Assembly (NCBI GenBank): GCA_009760855.2
Contig: WPIO01000003.1
Location: 1,037,001 to 1,101,000, forward strand
Direction: 5' to 3'
From: Cristatella mucedo
Taxonomy: Eukaryota > Bryozoa > Phylactolaemata > Cristatellidae
Length of the DNA: 64,000 bases
Shown here: positions 33,238 through 42,833 of the stretch, piece by piece
Position numbering within the stretch: position 1 is the stretch's first letter
Layout: each line of letters opens with the position of its first letter
Program-made: the position numbers and the translations under genes
Notes under the pieces: model-generated
Told to the model about the DNA's origin: nothing
The model's input: the letters and a program-made list of their open reading frames with translations, nothing else
The model's database searches: none

Positions 33238-33603
33238 TTATAACACAATTATTACACAATTTAAAGCCTGAGGAGTCTCATAATCACGAAAAAATCGCTT
33301 GGCAACCATAGAGCTCAGTAGTTTAAAGTTCTCCCCATCAGAACGCAGGCGATAACACACAAGACGCCGATGCGGATTCACGAAGGCATATATTACGGTT
33401 GGGGCCGGCAGCCCTGTTGCAGCCGTCCTGCCCTCGGCCGGCGTCCGAACTGTTGTTCCTCTGCAGACCGCAACGAGCACATATAAACCCTGTCCCGTAA
33501 ACGGGCATGGCACATAATCCAGCTGCAGCTCCATAATCCACTTGGCCGTGAGCATCGCTTGGTCATAACTGACCACAGAGATTAATATGACCATAAACGC
33601 CAC
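33238..33603 (-). CDS. Unrecognised protein or terminal exon, GC3-rich
   Basis: The frame opens after a TAA and could start at the ATG at 33594 (MVILISVVSYDQAMLTAKWI), or continue from an upstream exon through an AG just before CCTGTGGCG. It reads MELQLDYVPCPFTGQGLYVL, then PAPTVIYAFVNPHRRLVCYR and FKLLSSMVAKRFFRDYETP to TAA. Third positions are clearly enriched in G/C against an AT-rich surround, which supports coding. The N-terminal 15 residues are hydrophobic and could be a signal sequence. No domain is recognised. A TTTATT (AATAAA on this strand) lies about 240 bases beyond the stop. Confidence 0.4.
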   Translation of the reverse strand: MAFMVILISVVSYDQAMLTAKWIMELQLDYVPCPFTGQGLYVLVAVCRGTTVRTPAEGRTAATGLPAPTVIYAFVNPHRRLVCYRLRSDGENFKLLSSMVAKRFFRDYETPQALNCVIIVL

Positions 33604-33894
33604 AGGCTTTTAGGCTTTTAGCATTCCAATAAGTCAATCGCAAGTACAACATTAGAGCCGGCGATGCCTACCCCTCATAGCTCAGTATAATCCATTCGTG
33701 CATCGTGGCTCCTACTGTCAGGCATTCTCGTTTAGTCGCTTACAGCCAAGATGCACATAGTAATAAACGATTTCGATGCAAATAATAATGATAATAGCTA
33801 GGCCAAAACTTTGATTTGCACTGAGAGCGATTACAGGGCAAAGACTATTAATAGATCGCAGCTTGGGACAGCCCCTAGATTGGAAATGCCGGGT

Positions 33895-34060
33895 CGCAGT
33901 GATGGAGGCAGGGGGCAATTGCCCCCTCATGAACTGAGGAAAGTACCAATATGACGGGCAGATTTTCTCAAGTCAAAGGGTCATGAACAAGTGCCTTTCA
34001 CCAACAAGTAAACCCTGACCTTGCCCCAAACCTGAAAATCATGGCTCCGCCCCAGCCTGA
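33895..34060. mobile_element. hAT-like non-autonomous element remnant
   Basis: CAGTGATGGAGGCAGGGGGC leads into the perfect palindrome GGGGGCAATTGCCCCC at 33909-33924. About 120 bases later ATGGCTCCGCCCC is an inverted, mutated match to the CAGTG..GGAG..CA start. Animal hAT-type transposons often end in CAGTGGCGGAGCCAGGGG-like termini with C/G runs. That resemblance and the inverted ends are the basis. No transposase is present. Confidence 0.45.
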
Positions 34061-34187
34061 AAATCCTGCAGGCACCGTCCGACCCAAATACCATGCAGCT
34101 GGCAACATTGCATTTAACTAGGGACTCAAATTTACGATAATAATTTCTATTCCTGCGAGAGCCTTCATTGTGCAGTCAACCATGAAG

Positions 34188-34196
34188 AATATATAG
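34188..34196 (+). promoter_or_regulatory. TATA box
   Basis: GAATATATAGAC gives a TATATAG core about 95 bases before the ATG at 34284. This would place a transcription start near 34218-34222 and leave a 5' UTR of about 65 bases. Confidence 0.4.
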
Positions 34197-34283
34197 ACTC
34201 GTACTAAGCTGTGCTGGATTGCAACCTTGACCCAATTCAGCTGCCGCATTTGGCGCTTCTCCCTATTCCGAAATTTGAGCTAG

Positions 34284-34368
34284 ATGTCGAACGTCTGCTG
34301 CATGGCGTTGGCAGCTCTCAAGTTTTTGCTGTTTGTATTATGTTGCATCAAGTCGATCGAATCGAAAC
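34284..34368 (+). CDS. Candidate first exon of a second secreted protein
   Basis: The ATG opens MSNVCCMALAALKFLLFVLC followed by CIKSIESK. It has a polar start, a hydrophobic core at residues 7-20 and a polar end, as expected for a signal peptide. It runs into a splice donor AAAC|GTAAGC at 34369, leaving one base (phase 1, the same phase as the signal exon at 7816). A TATA box stands at the right distance upstream. I could not identify its second exon with confidence. Downstream lie a degenerate repeat, LINEs and the satellite, so a long intron would be needed. A chance hydrophobic frame is the alternative. Confidence 0.35.
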
Positions 34369-34689
34369 GTAAGCCTATTGCTCAGCGTTTGCAATGCCTG
34401 TGACCTGCTGAAGCCCGGTAATGCGTTTTTCCGACCTGATGGTGGGATGTGAACGAGTCGCCGTGGCAAAAATGCAAGTGCAGTTGTATTTCATGTGCTA
34501 GGGAAACCCGCATTCGGAATAGCAAACGTAAGATTGCTATTCTCCGTGTGTGCTAACGTACCAAGTTTCACTAGCCCGCGATTCGCGGCAGCCATTGGCT
34601 TGGCGCTAGCCTTTGTCTTCAAACAAGCCCTCGACTTCGCGTCTGTTTGACATCACGTTAGGTAAAGGTTAACAAGGCTAATGTGAAGT

Positions 34690-34975
34690 CAAACCACGGC
34701 TTTCAGCTAACTAATCGCCGATTACCTCAGTTTACTCTTGCATGTTTGTCAGCCCATGGCTTTACATAAGATCGGTTGAACAGCTGCATTAAAATCAGCC
34801 AGTGGCTTTCTAATAACCAACCACCCACGGCTTTTTCCATAGCTTAGTGTTTAGCCCATAGTAAGCCAATGGCTTACAGTTGGCCAGTTCCTTTGTGTTA
34901 ACTCGTGGCCATTCCTTAGCCCATGGCTTCAAAGTTAGCAAGTGGCCTTGCCTTAGCTCATAGCCTTCTGTTGGT
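34690..34975 (+). repeat. Degenerate GCCCATGGCTT repeat
   Basis: Variants of CCCATGGCTTT recur near 34696, 34753, 34800, 34825, 34863, 34903, 34921 and 34941, often beside TTAGC or TAACC. Spacing is irregular (about 20-57 bp). It looks like an old minisatellite. Confidence 0.5.
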
Positions 34976-35250
34976 GTGTTCTACGAAGTAGACCTGCTTT
35001 TTAGGGAGGCTGATCGCTTAATTACCCTCACCCCTGCAGTGACTCCATCCGGTTCTATGGTCTAAACCGATCGGCTGGGCTACTTTGGGAGGGGGAGAAA
35101 TGCTCACGGTGCCCCAGACGGCTTCACGAGTTTGGATCACTTGATCAAAAATGCTTGTCGATCCTTGGGCAGTTGAATTATTGTGAAGGCTTGCATCCAG
35201 ACGGTTCAAACTCTGGTCATAGGATCGCCAGCTTTGAAAAAGTTGCCCAG

Positions 35251-35251
<1 letters not shown>

Positions 35252-35285
<34 letters not shown>

Positions 35286-35294
35286 TATATGTAA

Positions 35295-35325
<31 letters not shown>

Positions 35326-35327
35326 CT
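35252..35327. repeat. (TA)n microsatellite
   Basis: ATATAT runs with AAATAT and GTAAAT interruptions. They explain the Ile/Tyr-repeat frames on both strands. Confidence 0.95.
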
Positions 35328-35338
35328 GTCTGCCAATA

Positions 35339-35436
35339 AGAAAGATTAGTGTCCCTTTCCTCCACCTAGTTGTTTACCTGCCTGGCTAAAAGGTAAGATT
35401 AGGTGTTCCTCCCCTGAGCCTGGTTGCTTACCTGCC
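35339..35436 (+). repeat. Tandem duplication, two units of about 54 bp
   Basis: AAGATTAGTGTCCCTTTCCT...GTTGTTTACCTGCC is followed by AAGATTAGGTGTTCCTCCCC...GTTGCTTACCTGCC in the same order. Confidence 0.65.
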
Positions 35437-35814
35437 CAGTGTCCTGCACAATGTGTCTCGGCCTGGAGTCTTTTCCATACCTTTGCGAGCCTACCTCAAA
35501 GATCGATGCCAATGGCAATGGTGGGTTCTCTGCTTTGTAGCATTGTAGCCATCCACTTTTATGAGCCCGCCTCTTACCAAGTGCCTAGAATGATAGTGAG
35601 ACCCAGCCACCGACTGAGAGCATAACCCACCGAGGAAGTGGCTTTAGCACAGGACATGCAGCATTAATGATTCGATAAGAAATTAACCGGAAGGGCAGCA
35701 TCCATAAAAACAGTACTTGCTATATTGCTAGTCGATGGAGTTTGATCAACATTGGTAGCAGCCACCACAGAACCAGCAGGAGTGGCAGCTGATACAGGAA
35801 ATTTGGCAGAACCA

Positions 35815-36000
35815 TAATTATACTAATACATTTCTATATTGCCCTCTGAGAACTGAATCTTCATTTAGACATTTTTGAGATGCTGCATATAAAGCATTAC
35901 CAACCGTTTTGTGGCAACATCCGCAGTAGCAGGCAGAGTATAAGCAGGTACATGCACACGAAGGACGAATCACAAAGACCCACCAAATGCTGTAATAAAT
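35815..36000 (-). mobile_element. Decayed LINE 3' UTR fragment
   Basis: TTGCCCTCTGAGAACTGAAT, GCAGTAGCAGGCAGAGTATAA, ACACGAAGGACGAATCACAA and CCACCAAATGCTGTAATAAA match the minus-strand 3' UTR in order with internal gaps. Confidence 0.65.
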
Positions 36001-36237
36001 CATGTGCAAGGTGCTATTATGCACCATGTGCCCAGGCCACTGCTGCCACCTTAGCAGCAGCCTGAGACTGTCAGCATTGCAACGCAAAGTCCAGCAGCAG
36101 CAGTAATGCCTACGATTTTGCTCAGACAAGCGTGCCATCAAGAGCGATTTGCTAATTTTACTTCCACAATTTCTATTCAGACCGATGGCCACAGGTGTGA
36201 GATTCGGTCTCGGTTAACAGCTACCACTGGACTAGCA

Positions 36238-36502
36238 ATTTAGGACAGCATTTAGTGGGTCCCTGTGATTCGTCCTTCACGTGCTTATGTGTGCTGACAC
36301 TGTGCATGCTGCCACTAACCACATTTGCATGCCGACCCTGTGCATGTCACCCCTAACCATGTTATTCATCTTGTTTGTCTTTCAAGCATGATTTTACTTA
36401 CCATTCAATTGCATTTCCCTTTGCAGCAAATGTAAAGCGCCTAGAAAGAGATTAAGTTCTCTGAGGGCGTTTTATCAAGTACATTATTATTATTATTAAT
36501 CC
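36238..36502 (+). mobile_element. LINE 3' UTR with intact terminal hairpin
   Basis: It runs from TTTAGGACAGCATTTAGTGG through GCTTATGTGTGCTGACACTG and TTGCATTTCCCTTTGCAGC to the GCGCCTAGAAAGAGATTAAG / TTCTCTGAGGGCG hairpin, the TTTTATCAAGTACATT end and the (ATT)n tail. It joins inverted satellite sequence directly at 36503. Confidence 0.93.
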
Positions 36503-37225
36503 ACCTCAATCCGTCAAAATCCTCCGACAAACAGCAGCCAGAATAGATACACTAGAAGATCTAACTATAAGTGTACGCTGCTCTACTATTCAGTTATTAT
36601 TTACTCGCTTAACTTCACTGTAATTGCCTCGACCATTCTGCAGCAATGCACTGCAATTGACTGCAACTGCCCGGGGCATCCTCATTGTCAACAATGCACG
36701 TCAATCAATAGCAATGGCAGGGACCAACACGGCAATCCATAACAAATCAACGAGAAATCGGCTGCCAAGCTTCAATTCTCATTTCACGTTATACCTCACT
36801 GGTGCGAAGGTACTTTCAACCGTTTAAACCAGCTTCGACCGTTCAATCTTTGGCAACGTACGACAAACGATGGCAGTGGTGCTGGCAAATACGGCAATCC
36901 ATCATGGTCCATCGCAAATCACAGGAAAGTTACTGGGCCAAGATGAAACGTATCTTACCTGGCACACTGCACTGTTTTAAAAGCTCAACCGCATCCTTTC
37001 AACCAACCACACACTACAATCGCGAGCAACAAATGGCAATCTCCAGCAATGGCTAGGGCCAATACCCCAATTGACGGCAAATTGACAAGATATTGGCAGT
37101 ATGATGCCCCAATTGTTCTTACATATAAAATTCTGCTGCGCCAAAAGTAAAACCGTGACATTTTCAAGATGTTTTGCTCGTTAACTGTCAGAAATTTATG
37201 GCAATCCACAACCAGTTTAGGGGCC
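36503..37225 (-). repeat. Satellite B, minus-oriented arm (distal part)
   Basis: Read on the minus strand it follows 660-1330 and 38320-38880 (the GGCCCCTA start, CTGACAGTTAA, the GACAATTGGGGCTTC-like block, CTTGGCCCAGT). It then skips to sequence like 39355-39530 (TTGCAGTTAATTGC, TAGTTAGATCTTCTAGTGTA). A piece of the higher-order arrangement was therefore deleted in this arm. Confidence 0.8.
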
Positions 37226-37227
37226 AA

Positions 37228-37266
37228 TAAAAAAATCCTAGCTGATTAAACAGCCTACTTTTTGTA
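37228..37266 (-). mobile_element. SINE tail fragment
   Basis: AATCCTAGCTGATTAAACAG followed by CCTACTTTTTGTAT equals the 3' end of the SINE family on the minus strand. The rest of the SINE is missing. Confidence 0.75.
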
Positions 37267-37341
37267 TGTCAGCCGGCTGGTATTTATTTGCACTCATGCC
37301 CGTGCTGATTATCCAGAATTGCTTGAATGTGTGCTCATATA

Positions 37342-37520
37342 ATAAATAAATCGTAGCCGATTAAACAGCCTAATTTTGTACAGCGACAGAAGAGCCTTTA
37401 CGACTATCACCACCGCTTGCAGTCGCGATAAAGAATCGCCAACCGCTGGAATCGAACCCACGACCTCGGGAGAGAGGTCGTGAAAGCAACTGGCCTACCT
37501 AGTGTGCCATCACGGCTTAC
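37342..37520 (-). mobile_element. tRNA-derived SINE, full-length-looking
   Basis: Minus strand: TGATGGCACACTAGGTAGGC (A-box region), GACCTCTCTCCCGAGGTCGT, the B box GGGTTCGATTCC, the ATCGCGACTGCAAGCGGTGG palindrome region, TAGTCGTAAAGGCTC, the GGCTGTTTAATCGGC tail hairpin and a TTTATTTATT end. It splits the minus arm of the satellite. Confidence 0.9.
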
Positions 37521-37524
37521 TATT

Positions 37525-37690
37525 AGGGAAATCTGGAAAATTGAGAAGATTGGCTGCAATAAGCGGCAACTCTCATTCCACGTAACCCTTGCCTGTGCGC
37601 CCGCATAGTTTTCAGCCACTGTTAGTGTTCAGTTGACGGGAATGCACGGCAATCGACGGCAACGGCTAGGGAAAATACGCCGATATATAA
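37525..37690 (-). repeat. Satellite B, minus-oriented arm (proximal part)
   Basis: On the minus strand it matches 511-670: CCGTTATATATCGG, the TTGCCGTCGATTGCCGTGCA core, TGGCTGAAAACTATGCG and AATCTTCTCAATTTTCCA. It continues into the distal part once the SINE is removed. Confidence 0.75.
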
Positions 37691-37699
37691 CGGTCTGTT

Positions 37700-40470
37700 A
37701 CAAATGACCGACAGTTGATGAAAGAAGCTACAACTTTTCTTGCGTATTGCATTATTACACTGCATTTAAAATGGAGCCGTGTCCTTTGAAAATGCGTCGA
37801 TTTGCGACGGATGTGATCTTCTCCCACCACATTTTTTTGTAAGTGTAACAGAAAATGAAAGATTGGTATATTGTCTCGGCAGATGCATTGATTGCCATGG
37901 ATTGCCCAAAGTTGAACACGAAAAAAAACAGTATGTGTGCCCACAGTAAGTGCTATGTGGTAGAACAATTACAAATTTGATCAGCCTGTTTCCAGCAAAT
38001 TTGAAACAGATTCCGGTAGAGGCCGGGTCAATGCCATCAATTGCCGTGGATTGCCCTCAAATGTGCCTTTGTCGATTTTTTCAAATAATGTGGCTGCACT
38101 TTTAATGCAGCCTGGTTTAATATGCGAGAAAACTTGGAGCTTCTCTGCGAAACTGCCGGTCAATTTGTAACGGATCGTTATGGCTGGCGTACTTCCCCGA
38201 GCCATTGTCGTCGATTGAACGCACACAATGGCTGAAAATTATGCGAGCACACAGGCGCGTGTTAAATGGGATGATAATTGTAGTACATATTCAGACAGTC
38301 CTATCAATTTCCACGGATCAGTCTATCGGCCCCTACCATTGCTGTGGATTGCCTTGCATTGCTGACAGTTAATGAACAAAGCATCTTGAAAATGTCAGTG
38401 TTTTAATTTCGTCGCAGTGTAATGTTATAGGTAATGACAATTGGGGCTTCGCACTGCCAATATCTTGTCAATTAGGCACGAGTTTGGGTATTGACCCGAA
38501 CCATTACTGTCGATTGCCATTTATTGCTCGCGATTGTACGTGTATGTTTGGTTGAAAGGACGTGGTTGGGCTTTAAACACAGTGAGGCGTGACAGGTAAG
38601 ACATGTTTGATCTTGGCCCAGTCACTTTCCAGTGGTTTGCGATGGATCACAATGGATTGCCGTATTTATGGGCTTCATTTCTGTCGATTGCCATGCATTG
38701 CCCACGATTGAATGGTCTGAGCAGGTTTAAAGGGTTGAAAGTATGTGCTCACGCAGTGAGATTAACGTGGAATGGAATTCGAAGAGCCAATTTCTCGTCG
38801 ATTTGCCACGGATTGCAGTAATGGTCCCTGCCATTGCTGTCGATTGTGGTGCATTGTTGAAAACTAGCGTGCCAAATAGCATTAAAGTCCTACGGTTTCG
38901 TTTAGCACCCAGCCGAACATGAAATGCTATGACAATTGGCACTTAATGCAGCCAATTTGGGATCGACTAGCCATGGATTGTAGTGAATTGCTGCTTCGAG
39001 CTGAGCCATGGCCGTAGATTGCCATGAATTGCCCGAGATCGTAGTGGCGAAATTGCCATAAATGATGTGGCTGACTTTAACCAGCGTTCTTTAAAACAAG
39101 CATTCAAAATTGTAGCACTGCGAAACCGATTTCAGGGCATCTTGCATCAGATAGCTGTATATTGCAGTATTAGCCCTAGCCATCGCAGTCAGTTGCAGTT
39201 TACTGCTGCCGAATGGTCTATGCAATTGTAGGGAAATTGTGTGACTACACAAGAACCAAAAATTAGAGCAACATTCAGTCACTATTAGAGCTTAAGGGGT
39301 ACGCATTCCGGTCGTTTTGGGACGATTTTCGGTGGATGGAAAGCTGGCTCGGGTAGTTGCAGTTAATTGCTGTGCATTGCTGCACAATAGTCGAGGCAAT
39401 TACACTGAAGTTATGGGAGTACACAATAATTTAAGAGTAGAGAAGCGTGCGCTTATAGTTAGATCTTCTAGTGTATGCGATCTGGTCACTGTACTGCAGC
39501 GGAATTCGGCGGATAGAGGTAGATTGAGGTATGAGACAGGGTCGTTGCAGTCAATTGTAATTCTTTGTGTCAGAACGCGTTTGCACGATGGAGCTAAATT
39601 TTGTGGGTGCACTTTGAATTGAGTCTAGTCCTATATGCAACGTCAAATTAGAGCTTTGCGATGGTGATTTGAGGACAAATAACAGTAGAATAGAGTGGAT
39701 TGCAGTAATTTACCAGGTCATTTCAGGCGATTGCCGCCCATTGCCAGACTGCGAGGAGGCACAATTTTGGTTATTTACGTGGTTTTTTCACACATGCAAG
39801 GTAAAATTGCATTTTCAATAAAAAAAAAAGGAGTTCGGCGCTATCTATTTCGATTTTGTATATGGTGGATTGAAGTTGATCGCAGTATACGCCCGGGCTA
39901 CTGCAGTCGATTGCAGCACATTGCAGGAGAACGGATATGCCAATGCAACTGAAATTTCTAAAGTGAAATTGTCACATAGTTTGCTGCCGTATCTAACATA
40001 CAAGGTTTCAAATATTTATTCTTTTGTTGCATGGTGGAATGCATTGGATTGCGTCCGATTGGGGTATGGGCCTGGGTCACTGCAATGTTTTCCAGCGGAC
40101 TCCATGGGAATTCTGGAGTGGAATAGTGACACATTTTCTGGGTACATTGTAAGTGTAGCCTAATTTAATATTCCAAACCTTTTGGAGCTGTGAACAGCTG
40201 ATTTTCGGTGTATTTCACGGGAAATTTAATGGATTGCCCTGGATTGTGGTGGATAGCGGGAAAATGTGTCAGGCGTGAAAGCTGATTTGCATCAGTGGGT
40301 GTGAGCGAAACGAGATGAAATTTAGTGCATAGATAAAATTGAACGTTAACTACAATATCACTGACAAATTATTTGATCTTGGTCACTAATTAGGCTAATG
40401 CCTGATTGACGTTAGCCTAATTAGAGTGGATTGGGGTGGACTTTAGTGGATTGTGGTCATTCGTCGAATG
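37700..40470 (+). repeat. Satellite B, plus-oriented arm
   Basis: It is collinear with array A from about position 187 onward. Cores lie near 37888, 38036, 38203, 38340, 38508, 38680, 38838, 39008 and 39360, again roughly 140-175 bp apart. It extends past the end of array A into weaker units near 39905, 40040 and 40230, fading out by 40470 in GGATTGGGGTGGA / GTGGATTGTGG phrases. Together with the minus arm it forms a large imperfect inverted repeat. Confidence 0.85.
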
Positions 40471-40684
40471 CGATGCAGGGATAGGTAGCAGCAGGCAATA
40501 CAGCGAACAGGGGCCTGCATTGCAAGTCCAGACGTGAGCCACACCCGACTCAGTACAGCAGAGCGTAAATGAGTCCGGTCGCAGAGAAGTTATAGTCGGC
40601 GGTCAGTCTCTCGAGTAAGCTTGCAGACCTTCCTTATATCGTGTCTGCTTGAGGAGCGATGCCAGCAGCTACTCTTGTGCTCAC

Positions 40685-40948
40685 CTGCACCAACCAGTCA
40701 CGGCCCATCGAGCAAGCTTGCCTGTGGATTCCCTCGCCCCACTGGATGTCAGCAGAATCCGAGCGCTGTACTGAAAGGCCTCGCCAAAGGAAAACATTTG
40801 CTCGCAGTTCCTGTTCTTTTTGTTTATGCACCGCTTCCCGTGACCGTGGCTGCAGCTTCAGTCGATAATTCTCAATCATCCGTTTGACCGGTTCCAATGG
40901 ATGGACGACTTTGAGCACCAATCTTAAAGATGGTCTCCGGCCTGATTT
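40685..40948 (-). CDS. Candidate internal exon with strong splice donor
   Basis: On the minus strand a frame opens after TAG at 40949-40951 and runs about 88 codons: LRLVLKVVHPLEPVKRMIEN, YRLKLQPRSREAVHKQKEQE, LRANVFLWRGLSVQRSDSAD, ACSMGRDWLVQ. It stops exactly at a consensus donor, CAG|GTGAGC. The residue make-up (basic, helical, several Trp) looks like a real soluble protein. I count about 60% G/C at third positions. The acceptor is uncertain (GCATAG or TTTAAG). It is in phase 0 at the donor. The antisense frame at 40659-40868 is Cys-rich and could be argued, but it lacks a good acceptor. Confidence 0.35.
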
Positions 40949-41097
40949 CTATGCGCTGCATACCGTTGAAATAGCCGTGTGGTGATCAACTCGCTATCGG
41001 CAAGAGCACACCTGATTTTCGGTTTTCGAGACGCGCCAGCTTGGAAGCACACGCTGGCACTTTGCCTGAATCAAAGAGGCAGCAAAGCTTTACGCGG

Positions 41098-41472
41098 TTC
41101 CACTTCGACTTTGCCGCACCTCGTACGAACCTCAATCAGTATTTTGGAGACCGTGTCTTTAGTTGGTATGCTCCCAAAGCGTAGAACTTACCTTCGACTG
41201 GGGTCTCGACATCCCCTGACTTGACGACATTTAAAACAAAGCTAAGCACGCATGTATTTGTCACATAATGTTGTGGATCCTTGTTATCCGTCCTTAGCTT
41301 GCTTATGCGTGCTGACACTGTGCATGCTGCCACTAGCCACATTTGCAAGCTGAACCTGTGCGTGTCACCTCAGACCTTATTGTGCTTGTTGTCATTGGGT
41401 ATGCTAGCTATTAGTGAATTCAGCATGCACTCCACCGTGCTTTTTTTTCAGCATATGCAAAGTGCGTAAAAG
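41098..41472 (+). mobile_element. LINE C-terminal and 3' UTR fragment
   Basis: CTCGTACGAACCTCAATCAG, TTGGAGACCGTG, TATGCTCCCAAAGC, CCCCTGACTTGACGACATTT and GCTTATGCGTGCTGACACTG are in LINE order on the plus strand. It fades out at TTTTTCAGCATATGCAAAGT, just before the hairpin. Confidence 0.85.
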
Positions 41473-41644
41473 TGCGCAAAGTCGGGCCGTCGAGCCGGCT
41501 CTTGCAGTGAAAAAGCCTCGTGTGACCTTGTTTATTTCGCCTCCACCAGCCCTGCCGCCGCCGCCGAGGGCAACCATGCCGGGAAGCAATCCTCGACCCT
41601 TCTCCGACCTACCTCTTATCGACGTGCTGTTGGCTTTGACGCTT

Positions 41645-41824
41645 CTCGATGGCGCACTAGGTAGGTAAGGCGGTTGCTTTTCCAGCCGTCGGTCCCGACG
41701 TTGTGGGTTAGATTCCTGCAGCGAGCGGTCCCCTTTATCACCACTGCAAGCGGCGGTAATAGCTGTAAAGGGTTTTGTGTCGCTCTGCAAAAGTGGCTGT
41801 TAAATCAGCCCCAGTATTTTTTTT
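41645..41824 (+). mobile_element. tRNA-derived SINE
   Basis: GATGGCGCACTAGGTAGGTA, GCGGTTGCTTTTCCAGCC, the mutated B box GGGTTAGATTCC, ATCACCACTGCAAGCGGCGG, the TAATAGCTGTAAAGG block, the perfect tail hairpin GGCTGTTAAATCAGCC and a T-rich end. Confidence 0.9.
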
Positions 41825-42107
41825 GACGACCAAGTACTAGCGGGGTGATGCGGGGGTCAGCAGCCAGCAGAGACGCCGTGCGTGCTGCTTACAAGGCTGC
41901 ACGGCCTGAGGCGAGCATCCGTCTGCTCGATGCGACTACGACGGTGGCGAAGGTCGCGCGGGCAAAGAACGATCGAGGTCAATCGATTTGGAGTCGCCGG
42001 ACAAACGTCTTTGATTGCTAAGGTAAAAGCTGTGCAAAAATGAACGGGGAGATCCGAGCCCGCTCCAGCTTGACTCATTATGGCCAGAGAAACAAGACTG
42101 ACCACGA

Positions 42108-42250
42108 TCTTGAAGGAGGTGAGGTACACCCTCTTACCAACCGACTTTGGGGGTTCAAATCATGCGGTGAGCGGTACTTTAACACCAACCATAAGCATTT
42201 AGGCTCTTCTGCCGCTATATAGATGAGGTTAATAAATCAGTGTTTTTTAT
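42108..42250 (+). mobile_element. Variant SINE (TATATAGATGAGG subtype)
   Basis: GGGGGTTCAAATCATGCGG supplies a B-box-like GGTTCAAATC. The 3' part reads TAGGCTCTTCTGCCGCTATA, TAGATGAGG, TTAATAAATCAG. The same 3' subtype occurs at 46650-46765 and 54300-54385. An (ATT)n stretch follows at 42258-42275. Confidence 0.65.
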
Positions 42251-42660
42251 CGTAATTATTATTATTATTATAAAATAATACATTTGTTATTATATAACAT
42301 ATTACTGTTTGCGAGCCTTTCTTTTGAGGTTCAACTCTGTACTGGCTCGGCGATTGGCCTGATCAATAGTTTCGCTATCTTTAAACGTTCTGGTAACGTT
42401 TAATACGCGGTTACTTGCTTTATGATATTTTCTTCATTTTCTCGGTGCGGGTGCATCTGACTGGTACTGCTGCTCGCACTGTTAAAACCTCCGCTTTTCT
42501 GAATTTTCTCAACCTGTCGAAGGAGCGCCAAATCGATGGGTATTTCACTCGTGCCTGAAATTAAAAAGTCTGCGAACCGTTCGATACAATCCGATATGTG
42601 CTTTTTCAAGCCTTGCTCGTATGCTGGAATATAATTATGTCACTTGACTAGGTTAACAAA

Positions 42661-42833
42661 AGAATGCTAGCCGATTTAACAACCTCTTTTTGTATAGCGA
42701 CAGAAGAGCCTTTATGGCTATTACCACCGCTTGCATTGGTGGTAAAGGATTGCCCACCGCAGGATTCGAACCCACAACCTCGGGCCGAGGTCGTGAAAAG
42801 CAACCGCCTTACCTAGTGAGCCAATACGGCTCA
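42661..42833 (-). mobile_element. tRNA-derived SINE
   Basis: The minus strand reads TTGGCTCACTAGGTAAGGCG, GACCTCGGCCCGAGG, GGGTTCGAATCC (a perfect B box), ACCACCAATGCAAGCGGTGG, the TAATAGCCATAAAGG block and AGGTTGTTAAATCGG. It is one of the least damaged copies. Confidence 0.92.

Noticed and set aside
40659-40868. Plus-strand Cys-rich secreted exon (TLVLTCTNQS... CSFCLC...)
   Set aside because: The Cys/Phe/Leu run is the antisense of a Lys/Glu/Gln-rich frame that ends at a consensus donor. The plus frame has a poor acceptor.
42661-42833. Functional tRNA gene suggested by a perfect B box
   Set aside because: There is no complete cloverleaf or anticodon arm. The same block recurs with a common non-tRNA tail, so it is a SINE.
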